From assembly GCF_033118175.1 (NCBI RefSeq), contig NC_083691.1, positions 17,271,001 through 17,335,000 on the forward strand: a DNA stretch of 64,000 bases. Direction: 5' to 3'. The stretch's first letter is position 1, and each line of letters begins with the position of its first letter. Shown piece by piece: positions 10,986-22,239 of this stretch. The notes beneath the pieces are model-generated. The model made no database searches, was not told the origin of the DNA, and saw nothing but the letters and a program-made list of their open reading frames with translations. Both the position numbers and the translations under genes were made by a program. The DNA comes from Dama dama (lineage: Eukaryota > Chordata > Mammalia > Artiodactyla > Cervidae).

Positions 10986-11057
10986 TAGTACCATAATGCT
11001 GGATGTCATATCCAGTACATAATGCTGGATAATGTAGTACCAATGCTGGATGTCATT
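10986..11057. repeat. short degenerate tandem duplication
   Basis: The words 'tagtacca' and 'aatgctggatgtcat' recur in three imperfect copies starting at about 10986, 11014 and 11035. This looks like local replication slippage in the old L1 3' UTR. Confidence 0.8.
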
Positions 11058-11290
11058 ATTCATTTGTGCAAGCCCACAGCCTGCATAACACCAAGAATGA
11101 CCCATAATGTAAACATGAACTTCAGATAATACAATGTATTAATGCAGATTCCTCAGCTATAACAAATGTACCCTCTGGTAGGTCACATTGATAATGGGAT
11201 GGTGGCAGGTGCTATAAGGGAAATCTTTGTACTTTCTTCTCAATTTTGCTGTGAACCTAAAATTGCTCTTAAAAAAATAAATAAAAAAGC

Positions 11291-12690
11291 ACCTCTTCAA
11301 TAAAAAAAGGAAAATAGCGACCATTATAGAAATGGCAAAGATTGATTTGAGCATATCAGTGCCACGTCAGTTTGCCTGTCACTCACAAGTTTGAGTTCAT
11401 AGCTAACCACAAACAGGGGCTAAATGAATCATTAAAAGTGTCCCAAATTTTCACACTAGCAATAAATTAAGCTCTATATCTGCTGTGAAAGCAGTGAACT
11501 TCTCAGCTTTCTCGCAAAGGAGAATTGTTCACAATGTCCCAAACAAACTTGGAGATGGTCTTGTAGTAGGTTTGGGAAGGACCATTTGGCAAGGATTGGT
11601 GGACTTTGAGAAATGGATGTATTTTGCTTTTGAGAATTTTCAGCTGTGACACTTATGATCCCTGGAGTAAGGTTGACTTTCAAATGCAAGTTCCCTGGAG
11701 TGAAACGGTCACTAATGAACCATTGTCTGCAATCTTCAGGCTGTCTTTGGTTGACTTAGCAAAACTAGGGGCTGTTATTGATTTTCTGATTTTCAGAAAC
11801 ATGAACTCCCATGGGACTGAGGTTGTACACATTGGCTGATTCATAGAATATGCGAAGTGATGTAAGGTTATCTTTAACTAACAGCAGTTACTTGTTTATA
11901 ACTTGGGAGTTAGGCCAAAGAGCAATTGTTTCCTTTCTTAAATATATATTTTTGAAGTATTTTTAATTCTCATTCCCCTCTTTTGGTTTTCACTTTTCCA
12001 AACCTGTGGGAGAGACCACAAAGATTATCCAGAAGTCTGTGTGTTAGAGGTATGAATATCAATGTGGTCATTTGTGATCAAAGCCCCATTTACTGTGGTG
12101 GGAAAATAACTCTGCTGACTTTTAAGGTTTACTGATAAAAGCCGAATATGGAACATTTACAACTTCCTGACAAAGTCAATATAAGACACAACACAAAATC
12201 ATTAAATACGGGACATGCCCTGTATCGGCAGATGGCCGTAAACTGAACACTACAGTGAGGTATTACTAGTGGACATTTTGTCAATGTATTACTTATTTCA
12301 ACATGAGTGATCACAAGTGTAATTAGCTAAAGCATTAAGATTAAGTATGATTATTTAATAGAGGGAGTTGATGCAGCTCTTCATCCATCTCTGTCCATCA
12401 CTTCAGTCTCTTACTTGGAACTGAATGTTTTCACACTTCATGTTTCTCCTGAGGCACATGTGTTTGAGTGGAAGAATTCCAACATGAAAATCACCAAGAT
12501 GACACTCAACAATCTCACATTTAAAGCACAGAAATAAAGACATTAGAATATTTGTGAGTTCTCCTTTCATGATCTAGACATTTAAGGCTTAAGGTATGAC
12601 CAAAGATTTCATTTTATCCAAAAACATTCAAATCCTGGGAAAGAGATAGACCATTTTGTTCACCACATCTCATTGTTTTTGCAATCTATT
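11291..12690. other. unique sequence, nothing recognised
   Basis: No repeat or gene recognised. Short frames at 11474-11839 on both strands have no recognisable domain. Confidence 0.45.
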
Positions 12691-12990
12691 TGCAATCTAA
12701 TTGTTTATTTAATGACCTCCCTCTTTTTGCCTTAACTATCTTGCCTGGTAAGCTATTCCACACATTTATGATTCTCTGCATGGAAAAAAAAAAAAAAGAA
12801 ACACTTCCTGACATCTGTTCTGAATTTGTTTTTCTTTAATTTTCATTTATACCCTCTTGTTCTATCATCTGTGTTGGGCTCAAAATAGGAAACCATGTTG
12901 ACATTTTCCAAACCATTTAAATTTTATGTTCTTTAATTAAAATCCCCCTCTTAACTAGATAGACATCTAACCTGGTGGGTAGATACCATG
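12690..12990 (-). mobile_element. possible L3/CR1 LINE 3' fragment
   Basis: The order 'agctattccacacattta', 'aaacacttcctgacatctg', 'taccctcttgttctatc' and 'aaaatccccctcttaac' follows the minus-strand 3' region of CR1/L3 LINEs, an ancient family in amniotes. It is highly diverged, and an A-run interrupts it at 12783-12796. Confidence 0.5.
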
Positions 12991-13520
12991 ATAATACATC
13001 TGAGGAAAGACAATTTTTTAATCTTTTCCACTCTCACAGGAGGAAAAAAAAAATTGAAGTTACAGTATTTCTGTGTTATCCAAAAACCAAAGAAGATATT
13101 CCTATACTTTTATTTTCTCCCCAAGGCAAGAACTAACTAAATGTGACTGAAACCAAGTTTGAAATAGTAGTATGTAACTTCAAGACCCAGCAAGCTGGCA
13201 CCATAGGGCTGCTTTTTATAAGCACTCTTTCTTTCTGGGCAATAGCATTTGTGTTGGTCAGAAACCCTGGCTATACAGACCTATTCCAAGTATCACAGCT
13301 CATATATCCTGTTCTTAAAAACTTGGAAGCTAACATAAGCTCTTCTACTCTTGACCATTGTGGAAACTACGTATATAAAAGGATCATACTTTTCTATGAA
13401 ACTTAGAGGCCATATCAAACTCAAGTAGGCAACAAGTAAAAAGACTTTCTTGGGATGAAGTCTTTAGTTATGTTGTAACCAACATGTTCAAGACTAAATT
13501 ATTTAAAAAGTCATACATGA
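12991..13520. other. unique sequence, nothing recognised
   Basis: An 87-codon frame at 13143-13406 has no recognisable domain. No repeat was recognised. Confidence 0.45.
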
Positions 13521-13646
13521 GGGCTTCCCTGACAGTCCAGTTGTTAAGAATCTGAGCTTCCACTCACTGCAGAGGCTGCGAGTTCAATCTATATTCAATC
13601 TCTGGTAGGGGAACTAAGATCCCACATGCCATGTGGCCAAAAAAAA
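13521..13646 (+). mobile_element. CHR-type tRNA-Glu SINE
   Basis: Starts gggcttccctgacagtccag, has a B-box-like 'gagttcaatct', and ends 'gggaactaagatcccacatg', 'ccatgtggcc', then an A-run. This is the order of cetartiodactyl tRNA-Glu SINEs, near full length at about 125 bp. Confidence 0.88.
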
Positions 13647-13799
13647 TGTACATGAACCATGCTCTCTTTAGGATCAGCATGTCCCTTCCCATAGTATCTA
13701 GAAGACTGTCTTGCAAGTACTTGTTAAGTAGTTATTCTTATCTTCTTTCACTTTAAATGGGTACATATACCTTAAAAAATTAAAATTCAGAAGTAAAGT

Positions 13800-14110
13800 C
13801 AATATGCATTTGTTTATAAGTGCTGTGCTAGGAACTAGACAAGGCTGATTTGGTAGCTACCCTCACAGAAACTTACATTCTGGCAGGAACTTCAAACAAT
13901 AAGCAATCACATATTACAAATTGCAATAAAGTTTAAGAGGTAAAATTAGGGTGCAATGAGAGATGAATTAGAAAGCACAGCTTTAGATTGGGTTGTCCAG
14001 GGGGGCTGCACTAAGTTACGGTGAGACCTGACAGGTAGGAGTGAAAGGAATAGTGTTCCAGGAGGATGGAGCAGCAAGTGAGTGATGGATCTGTTGCAAG
14101 GTATTGCCCA
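13800..14110 (+). mobile_element. unassigned ancient mammalian interspersed repeat
   Basis: The text 'gtgctgtgctaggaactaga', 'cttacattctggcaggaa', 'agagatgaattagaaag' and 'gtgttccaggaggatgg' follows a motif order I recognise from a common ancient mammalian repeat. I cannot name the family with confidence. Other parts of the same pattern occur at 17660-18470 and 54620-54810. Confidence 0.45.
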
Positions 14111-14771
14111 GCCAAGCCCCTTGGCAATGGGAGGAAGTGCTGGGACAATGACATCTCTCAGTGTTCTTTCCCTGTGTCATCCAGGGTGGAGTTCGCCAAT
14201 GAGAGGAATGAGGAGGTGACTCCATGATTCTCCAAAGGCAGTCACATCAAAGAGGAGAGCAGAGGTGGGATTCACAGAGGCTTCTCCAGAGGCATTTGGA
14301 GTACACTTGTCTGACTGCCACAGGCTGAGGCAGTTAGCAGGAGCTTTTCCAGGCACTTTGGAGAATCATACCCTTTTCCAGTGAACTGCTGGGAATGACC
14401 ATCTTGGATGTTTCAGGCTGAGGTCTCAATGTCTGCTCTCATCTTCCAGCTGGAGTTCTCCTCTTCTCCCCCCGGAGATCTCCCAGTAGGCAAGGCAAGC
14501 TCCAACATCCATGTGAAGCCCCTTTATCCCCAGGACATTTACAGTGATTCTCTTTTCCTATGCAAGCCCACATCAACACGATGCGTGAAGATCTTAAGGA
14601 AAGAAAGCCCTCAACATAGTCAAAGAAGTGAATACCAATAAAAAGCAAATCAACACAGGCTTAGAAATTACCCTGAGAATATTCCATGTTGTATCAGGTC
14701 TCTTAGCCCTGGAGCATTTGGATGTTGTGTGCACACGTTTTTTTCAATAAGTTTTCACTTTAATCAGTGAT
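14111..14771. other. unique sequence, nothing recognised
   Basis: No repeat recognised. Overlapping frames of 69-77 codons on both strands at 14408-14648 are shadows of each other and show no domain. Confidence 0.45.
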
Positions 14772-14920
14772 AAAGATCCAACCTGGAGAAGGAAATGGCA
14801 ATCCACTCCAGTAAGTTTGCCTGGGAAATACTACGGACAGAGGAGCCTGGTGGACTACAGTCCATGAGACTGCAGAGCTGAACATGACTTGGCGACTAAA
14901 TAACAAGAGAAAGATCCAAC
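14772..14920 (+). mobile_element. Bov-A monomer with perfect 11-bp target duplication
   Basis: The element (14783-14909) starts at 'ctggagaaggaaatggcaat' and ends with the Bov-A terminus, without a tRNA head. The word aaagatccaac at 14772-14782 is repeated exactly at 14910-14920. Headless Bov-A insertions with their own duplication show that the tail region alone can retropose. Confidence 0.9.
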
Positions 14921-17050
14921 ATGTCTAAAAAGCATAGATGTGGCCGGGCTTTCTCTACTCTGACCTTTCTAAAAGGTGTGAGAAGTTACATGAAAACATA
15001 AAGTGGTTTTTTTCCTCCTCTCTTGGTACAGTGGTTCGAGCTCTGTACATTCTGGGAAAAGTGTACTATGTCAAGGAAAACTGCTTCCACGGTCTCCAAA
15101 GCCCTTACCCAGCAGGGTGTGAGTGTTCAGAAATTACAAGTTAGCTTTACATTAAAATACATATAATTATCTGATTAAATATGGGGAAGTAATGTTCTGC
15201 AAAATATTTCCAGTCTACTAATCCTCAGCAACTCAAATAATTTGCTTAAATAGAGAAAAAAAGAGAGGGAGAGAGAGAGAGAGCCTCTCTTGGATGGTCT
15301 AGGACTATAGATTAGAGGATTTGTGTTGGCTTTTAACCAACTATAAATTTTATTTCTACCCAATAAGATTGAGTTGACAAAAGCATCCAGGCTCAGGGGG
15401 TGAGACAAAGATCAAGGCATGATTCCATCTTTGATGAGAACTAGATTCAGACTTTACTCAGTAACAAAGCCATTGTCATTTAGTATGGCAGTATGCCATT
15501 TAGTATGTCGTTTAGTATCATAAAAAAAATAAATCATGAGATATTTACTATTTTTATAATTTTATAAATGTATAATTTTATAATTAAGATGTAAACTTCA
15601 GAGTAAAATTTCACCTTTTCTATGTAGACTTAGCCAGTTTAGACAGAGGTAGCAAAATCCTCCCTCCCCCCACCTTCTACCTCCACCCCCAAAAGCACAA
15701 GATTTGAAACATGAAGTCCTCCTTTGGAAGAAAGAGCCAGGGCCCTTTTCCCAAGTTATCCAACACTGTCTCTGGGGATTTTCAATGAAAGAAGAGAAAG
15801 GCATTCAGCGCTCAAAAAATAAGTCTTCCCAGCCCTGCTGTCAGACTGTCCAGGCTGAAAGTTGATTTTGTCAGAGTGCTCAGGGAATTCTAGTTTTTTT
15901 CCAGAGAATTCTAGAATTCTAGTTTTTCCAACTCTCAGTTTTCTCTTTGGAAGAAAAAAAGATGGTCACAGTCATGGCTAGCACTCAGCTAATGGAGAGA
16001 AGTACAGCCACCCTTGTGTGCCCGGCACAGAATGAAGCCTCTCACACAGAAGGTGCTCAGAGAAGACCCGGAGCCACCGTGATGGAGCCAACCCTGCATT
16101 TTTTAGGCAAAGTTGTTTCTGTTGCACCTGGTCCCAGAGAAAGGATGATGAAAGAGAAGAGTTCCTCTGCACTCACCAGGAAACACCAAAAAGAAGGAGG
16201 GGCTCCAGCAGGGACATGTGGCCCTGCTCACCCACCCATCCGTCTGGTTCTTTAAAACGTGGTAAGGTGACTTCATTGCACCGAATCATCTTCTCTCACT
16301 TCAATCTTGGGGGCTTTATTCTCCTCTTGCATTTGCTTTCCTTGGTATAATTACCTACTCTCTCTGAACTGCTTGTCCTTTCAAAGTGCTTACTTTGTGC
16401 TGTCGCAGAAGTACACATTTTTGGCCAAAGTGATGGAATTTGCAGCCAAATGAAAAAGAATATGTGCAATTAATGAAAAAACGCCAATGGGCTATAATTT
16501 ACAGATTATTTGGCAGAAGCAGAACTAGGGAGACATGGCCCACTTTGTTCCCAGCCTTAGTGCCCGTAAAGTCGTCTTTAAATTTTATGCAAATAAAGGA
16601 CCCAAGAAAGAGAAGCTACAGATGCATGTGGGAACACCTCACAACACCCTTTCACTCTGAGGGACAAATATTTGGTGGTGTGTGACAAGATCTCTGCCAT
16701 GCCTATTTCATGCCCCCAAATGGTGCCACATTGAACCAATTCCTCCATAGATGCTGAGTTGCAAATATAATTTTTCACATAATTAAAAAGATTTACACAG
16801 CATCTACAAAAATGTTACTCAAACCAAACAAGCAATTTGATACGAGGGTAAACTTTCAAGGAATTTGGAATTCGGGGCCATTTGACAGCCATCAAGTCTG
16901 AGAAGAAAGATACGTAGACTCTTTCGGAGACTCTGAAATTAAGACCCTCTGTGCGCAAAATTCAGATGTGGTTTCCAGTGCTCTCCTAGGGAAGACGTTA
17001 GTGACATAAAGAGACCAAATGTCCTATAAAATTATAAAAGAGGAAAGACT
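14921..17050. other. 2.1 kb without recognisable transposons
   Basis: Contains only low-complexity patches: (GA)n at 15253-15283, an AT-rich patch at about 15525-15590, and a triple GAATTCTAG motif at about 15886-15922. The frame at 15947-16255 (102 codons, plus strand) has no recognisable domain or favourable context. I see no splice-site-framed exon. Confidence 0.45.
15253..15283. repeat. (GA)n purine tract
   Basis: About 30 nt of interrupted GA repeat, a simple slippage-prone microsatellite. Confidence 0.9.
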
Positions 17051-17053
17051 TTT

Positions 17054-17578
17054 TGTGATGGTTAACTTTATGTAGGGTTCTCCCTAACCCAGGGATCAAA
17101 CTGGGGGATTGAACCCAGGGCTCTTCAATTGGCAGACTGGCTGTTTACCATTTGAGCCCACCAGGGAAGCCCACAATTATATATGTCAACTTGGCTGGGC
17201 TAAGAGATGTCCAGACAATGGCTAAACATTATTCCTGGGTATGTCTGGGAGGGTGTTTCCAGAAGACGATGGCATCTGAATCAGTAGCTCCTTCACCATT
17301 GCTGTAGGGACTATCCAATCCAGTGAGGGCCTGAATAGGACAAGTGGAAGAGAAGAAGATCTGCTCTCTGCTTAAGCTGGGACACCTGTCTTCTGCCCTA
17401 CATCCATGCTCCTGGTGCTCAGGCTGTTGGACTCAGACTGAATGACACCACCGTTTTCCTAATTCACCAACTTACAGATGGCAGATTGTGAGACATTTTG
17501 GTCTACATATCTGTAGATATATAGATACAGATATAATCTATTGGTGCTTTTTCTCTGGAGAACCCAGACTAATATAAT
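17054..17578 (+). mobile_element. MLT2-type (ERVL) solo LTR, split by a SINE head
   Basis: The LTR opens 'tgtgatggttaacttta', resumes after an insertion with 'atatgtcaacttggctggg', and continues through 'gtatgtctgggagggtgttt' and 'atccaatccagtgagggcct'. It closes with 'tctctggagaacccagacta'. These are landmarks of MLT2 LTRs of ancient endogenous ERVL elements. No internal gag/pol sequence lies beside it, so it is a solo LTR, decayed and without coding capacity. Confidence 0.75.
17074..17172 (-). mobile_element. Bov-tA head (tRNA part only) inside the MLT2 LTR
   Basis: Minus-strand tRNA-Glu head: gccaccagggaagc-type right end, a B-box complement near 17114-17127, and 'cttcccgacccaggg'-type text at the left edge. 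A partial internal duplication (aacccaggg occurs twice) is present. The Bov-A tail is missing. Confidence 0.7.
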
Positions 17579-17599
17579 CTTGGATCAGAAAGACTTCAA

Positions 17600-18475
17600 T
17601 CTCTGCTCTATCACTTATAGTTATATAATTTAGTGTAAGACATTAAACCTATCTGATCACAAAATCTTGCTTTGGGGGTACAGGTAAGGCCAGATCATCC
17701 ATTACTGTGATGATACTTGAATTCTTGCATTTTATTCTACCTTGAGAAACCATTAAAGTTTTGAACAGAGGAATACTGTTACCTCACTACATCCTCAAAG
17801 ACCCTAGATCAGTTAGTTTTTGGTTACAAACAAAGGAAACTGATTCTGGGTAAATTAAGTGAAGAAATATGAGATGATAAAATCTCTGAACAAGTGGCCC
17901 TTATAAAGGCTGGGAATCTAGGACTCTGGGCATCTAAGAAGCAGGAATAATGGATCCTCAGCTTCAAACACCCCTAACCTTTGATCCAGATTCCAGCTCC
18001 AGCATCAGCATCTGATTGTCTAGCCTGAATCACTTGCCCCCACTCTCAGCAAGAGGAGGAGATGGGGGCTCCTCACTCAACAGCCCCACTGAGGCTGAGG
18101 CAGTGTAAGGGGACAGTTCTCAGGGGACAGTTCTCAAGGGACAGTTACAGTGTCACTGTCCACACTAGGAGTTTTGATCCTCAGAGAGCAAAAACGGTTA
18201 GCACAGACTGCCTTCAAGTTTACTGATTTGGGGCTACTGCGGTAATGGGAATCAGGAGTGGAAAAGGAGTGATAGGTTGCTTCAGAGATCCAGGCAAGAA
18301 CTAAAGGTGACCTGGACTCAGTGATGGCAGAGAAAGAAAAGACAAGAGGACAAATTTGAAAATGTTTAGAAATAGAGCCAGTGGGTCTTACTGACGGGCT
18401 ACCCGTGGGAGTTAAGAAGGGAGAAGAATCAATTATGGTGCCAGTGTTTTTGGGTGAAGATGATAATCAATGGAC
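17600..18475 (+). mobile_element. unassigned ancient mammalian repeat, interrupted
   Basis: The blocks 'ttttattctaccttgagaaa', 'ccattaaagttttgaacaga', 'ggaatactgttacctc' and, after a gap, 'gatccaggcaagaac' and 'ggtgacctggactcagtgat' follow the later part of the pattern seen at 13800-14110. The stretch 17800-18230 does not fit and may be an insertion or unique. The family name is uncertain. Confidence 0.4.
18109..18150. repeat. 14-bp tandem repeat, three copies
   Basis: The unit ggggacagttctca occurs exactly twice (18109-18122 and 18123-18136) and is followed by a decayed third copy to 18150. This is a minisatellite-like local expansion. Confidence 0.93.
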
Positions 18476-19245
18476 TCAGTTCGTGCGATTTGTCTTAATC
18501 TTATCACTAGTTCTGCCTCTAATAAAGGAAAGAATATGTGCATATGGCACATAACATTTTGAGCTTAATATATTCATATAGGGAACAGAGATATGCCGCA
18601 TGCATATGGACCACAGCATCTGCAAATCTATTTTAATAAGCACTTTTATTAAGCTTAAAAACAAGCTTCCCTATTTATTTTTTTAATTCGATGAATGTAT
18701 TTTAAATGATTTCTTGACTCAACAGAGCATTGCCTTAACCTATCAATATTTTGAGGGCTTCTCTTTCTTTTTTTCTTCAATGGAGCCCTAATCCACATGT
18801 CACTCCACACTGGTCTCCCACAAGAGACCCTCCGCTCCGTAAAACACCATCGCTCAACAAGAGTGGGAGGGAATAGTGATGAGAAGAGAGAGGAAAGAGC
18901 ACAAATTATTTCAAGACTAAAAATATCATCTCAAATTCTAGGATATTGGTTCACTCCTCCTCGAGACTATTAGAATGGGAGTTTCAAAAGTTCAGAGACT
19001 ATTTTGGTCAGAAGCCTGAAGTTCTTCGAAATAACAGCAAGCAGCTGCTTCTCCCGCTCCCCTCTTTCCAGCTATAAATACAGGGCACTTGGAGAGATTT
19101 TTGAGTCAGCCACGGAGGGTGTGAGCACTTATTGTCTTTTTCAATTTTCTCCACTGTTGTGTCATATGTCTCTATAACACAGAGGTGGAGAATTAATAAG
19201 CCTAGTGAATATCAACTTTTATTTCTCCACAGAAAAGGGAGAATT
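18476..19245. other. unique sequence with a TATA-box-like site near 19072
   Basis: No transposon recognised. Around 19037-19112 a CAGCTG E-box, a TATAAATA element and a TGAGTCAGC (AP-1-like) word occur in promoter-like order on the plus strand. No coding exon follows that I can identify. Confidence 0.4.
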
Positions 19246-19443
19246 TCTCAACTTTTGTTGTTTTTGTTCAATCTCTCAGTCATGCTGACTCTTTGTGACC
19301 CCACGGACTACAGCACACCAGGCTTCCCTGTCCATCTCTATTTCCCGGAGTTTCCTCAAACTTATGTCCGTTGAGTTGATGATGCCATCCAACCATCTCA
19401 TCCTCTGTCGCCCCCCTCTCCTCCTGCCCTCAATCTCAACTTT
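19246..19443 (-). mobile_element. short BovB 3' end with target duplication
   Basis: About 177 bp of minus-strand BovB 3' terminus (19257-19433; caatctctcagtcatg, ccatccaaccatctcatcc). The word tctcaacttt at 19246-19255 recurs at 19434-19443. It is 5'-truncated and non-coding. Confidence 0.88.
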
Positions 19444-19576
19444 ATTGGTCTGGTTTTGGGGGCTCAGATGCTCATGAAAATAGAAAAGTAAACCCTCTAT
19501 CCTTTACCATTATTTATGCTCAGTGATTCTCTGAGTTATCACTCAAGGTTACTCAGAAATCAGTGTGGTAAGGGGG

Positions 19577-19760
19577 CAGAAGCAAGGGTTTGGGGTCTGT
19601 GAGACCCGAGAAGCTTAGCCCAGCTCTGACAGCCACCAGCTCGGCTACTCAGATGTTATGTTGAAGTCTCTGAGACGGTTTCTCTATCCAAGACGAGGAA
19701 GCCCGTGATGACACCTTAGAGGGTTGTGACGTGGATAAATGCAGTCACTGCTGTGAGAGC
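19577..19760 (+). mobile_element. MIR SINE
   Basis: The order 'gcccagctctgaca', 'gctcggctactcag', 'tctgagacggtttct' and 'gtgatgacacct...gggttgtgacgtggataaatg' follows the MIR core and 3' part. It is diverged. Confidence 0.65.
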
Positions 19761-20446
19761 ATCCAGCTGGTCGTATGACGTGTGGATGGAACAGGAAGGG
19801 TCAAATACCATGGTCCTTCACCTCCTCTCCTGGATCATCAGGGCAAGCTGCACCACATGAGTGAGAACTGTAGCCTTAGAGGCACTCCTGGATATACACG
19901 AGTGCCTGTGCCTGTCCAGAACGCTGGTCACTTCCTACTCAGACTTCTCATTGGGATAGGTATGCAGTTGGGGTGGGATGGTACCCCCGCAGGGAGCCAT
20001 GAGCCGGCCATGCTGAGTGAACACCGGCCGTGCGGAATTCCACCCTCCCCATCCCAGGTGACCCAGTCCCACCATTGTTCGGGCTGTGTGTGCAGGCTTC
20101 AGAGTTGACCCCCACTGGTCCAACCGTTAGTGACAGAGCCTTTGACCTGCTACAGAGCATCCTTCCAGTTAGCAGGTAGGGTCTAGTGACCAGAGACAAG
20201 GATGGTCTTCCCTGGAGCAGAGTTTAGACACCCAAGGCTTCCTGAAGCACGTATGGAGCCTGGTTTATTAAGCTTCTTCTAGGGGCTGCCTTGGAGAGCC
20301 TCTGGGTTTCCTGACTGTTCTAAATGGTCTAGCTATTCCCCTAAAAAGGGAAGACACCAGCTCATTTTTTTATCCCAGAGAGCAAACTAACCTGAAGCCA
20401 CGGCCACTCTTCTGAAAACAACATAAGTTAGAATTTTCTCTGGAGA
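19761..20446. other. unique, relatively GC-rich sequence
   Basis: Contains a 108-codon plus-strand frame (19782-20108) with overlapping minus-strand frames. No recognisable domain, and codon usage is uninformative. No transposon recognised. Confidence 0.4.
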
Positions 20447-20905
20447 GACAATACGGCAAGGTAGTGAAGAGCACAGTCTCTGATTCCAATGGTCATGTTC
20501 GAAGCATAATCTCACCTCTTATTAGCTGTGTGACCTCAGGGAAATTGTTTAACTTCTCTGTGCTTCGGCTTTCCTCATCTGTAAATGGATAATAAGAGGA
20601 CCTACCTCATACAGTTGGGAGGATTAAATGGTACATTTCCCAGGTGGTGCACTGGTAAAGAATCCGCCTGTCAATGCAGGAGACACAAAAGATGCAGGTT
20701 TGGTCCCAGGGTCAGAAATATCCTCTGGAGGAGGAAATGGTAACCCACTCCAGTATTCTTGCCTGGAAAATCCCATGGACGAAGGAGCCTGGTGGGCTAT
20801 AGTCTGTGGGTTCACAGAGAGTTGGACACGACTGAGCACATGTGCCTGAATATAAAATACTTAGGATGTTGACAAACGTCAATTAAGTGTTAGCTATTAG
20901 TATTT
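20447..20905 (+). mobile_element. MIR SINE split by a Bov-tA
   Basis: A clear MIR: 'tattagctgtgtgacctcag', 'ggaaattgtttaacttctc', 'ttcctcatctgtaaatgg' and 'ggaggattaaatgg' to 20632. Its 3' tail resumes after the Bov-tA at about 20848-20905 (aaaatacttaggatg, gttagctattagtatt). Confidence 0.85.
20633..20846 (+). mobile_element. Bov-tA SINE inside a MIR
   Basis: Plus-strand head cccaggtggtgcactggtaa, then a B-box region, tatcctctggaggagg, the Bov-A tail cactccagtattcttgcctg, and a terminus near gttggacacgactgagc. Complete. Confidence 0.92.
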
Positions 20906-22239
20906 TAATATTTCAGGGAAAACTAAAGAAACCGATGTCAGTGGATTGAAATTTTTGTTTCTTCTCAAGTTGATGTGAATATTTATTTCTATTAAGAAAA
21001 TCATCAAGAAGAAAATGATGAGGACATATCAGAAATTTATTGTTGAAATGTTTTCTGTGAGTTAGCCTCTCCTCTGGCACTCATGAAATTACGAAAGAAG
21101 ACATGATATTTAGATGACTTCTGAGCCATCAGCTCAAGGGAAGAAGGAAGGAAGCGAGGCAGTGAGGTCAGACTTCAGGTTCTTAATCCACCGGCCCAGG
21201 TAGGATTGCATCCTGAGAAGCAGCATTGGCTTTACAAGTATCTAGATAAGTGGAACATAGTTCAATCACCTGGGCTTGGAGCCCATCTGTCAGAGTGAGA
21301 GTATGGTGGGGCTGGTTGCAGACCTGCAAGGGAGTGTGCACCAGAACCATCAGAAGAGATGGGGCTGAGCAGCTCCTGGGGAGACAGAGGGATGAGCCTG
21401 CCTCAGGGTTTCTGCCCTCATGGCCATACGTAGGTAGCATCCAGAAGGCTCAGTGGGCCCGACAAGGGTATGCCCAGAAGATGGGGAGCTGGGAGGACAA
21501 AGAGGTTTCTGATGAGAGCTGGAGAAGGTGAGTTACGTGGAGATTCTAGAGCAGAGTGAAGGTGGGGCCACGACTGTAGAAGGTGCCAGCAAATTACTTA
21601 AAAGACCAATGAGTGCCTGCAGTCACCAGTCCAGAAAGCCAACCAGAAAAGCCATGAAGCCCAGAAGAGCAGACCCAAAGGCAGCCCCACAGACCCAGAC
21701 CCTCTTCTTTCTGACTCCCATGAGAACCAGCAGGTGCTCTCATTTGCCCACATGCCAACTTGGGGAGAAGGGCTAGAAGGGCATCTTGAAAAATCTGGGC
21801 ATATACAGGATACCACAATGTCTGAAAGCAGCCTCTAAAGACACAAAGAGTTGAATTGGTGTTAAAAGCCAATATTTCAACAAAAAGTTTGTGTTCAGAC
21901 TAGAAGAGACTGCAGCCTTGACAGCTGGCAAATCCTTAAAAAAGTTTTTCTGCTGCCCAGCAGGATAAGGGCTCTTAGGAAAAAAAATCAAAAAATCCAT
22001 ACTTGATGTACAAATGTGACTCCAGAGTGGGTGCAATGTTCAGTCCTGTAACTACAGCCATGAAAATGAGTTGAATTCTATCCTGGCACCCACCACCTGG
22101 GAAACCATGAATGGATAACATGATCAGATAGCTGTTTGAGCTGAATGGCTCTCCTGACAGCATAAGATGCCATTAATGAGCTACCGTGAAAGCACATCAC
22201 GTCGTCAGCTTAGAATCACTGAGTGAAGCCAAACTTACC
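20906..22239. other. unique sequence, nothing recognised
   Basis: No recognisable transposon. Several frames of 70-93 codons between 21183 and 22163 lie on both strands and none shows a domain. Confidence 0.4.

Larger units (their letters stand above)
9347..11290 (+). mobile_element. old L1 (L1M type), ORF2 end and 3' UTR, split by later insertions
   Basis: Two plus-strand pieces belong to one element. The piece 9347-9647 encodes an ORF2 segment (FFLYTKNEQVEFEIKN, then a 'gatgaccttgggtatggtgatg' block). The piece 10052-11290 resumes with 'aacaccaaaagtaag' and 'ggacttcattaaaataaaa', then ORF2 C-terminus-like text (ggaatattattcagagc), then a 3' UTR ending near ctcttaaaaaaataaataaa. The interruption holds a Bov-tA and a minus-strand L1 tail. 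Reading frames are ruined throughout. The order of consensus blocks across the gap makes the single-element reading convincing. Confidence 0.8.

Noticed and set aside
17054..17578. Considered whether a full endogenous retrovirus flanks the MLT2 LTR
   Set aside because: No gag, pol or second LTR text was seen within several kilobases, so it is a solo LTR.
19782..20108. 108-codon plus-strand frame considered as an exon
   Set aside because: No domain. It overlaps equally long minus-strand frames, and no credible donor or acceptor sites frame it.
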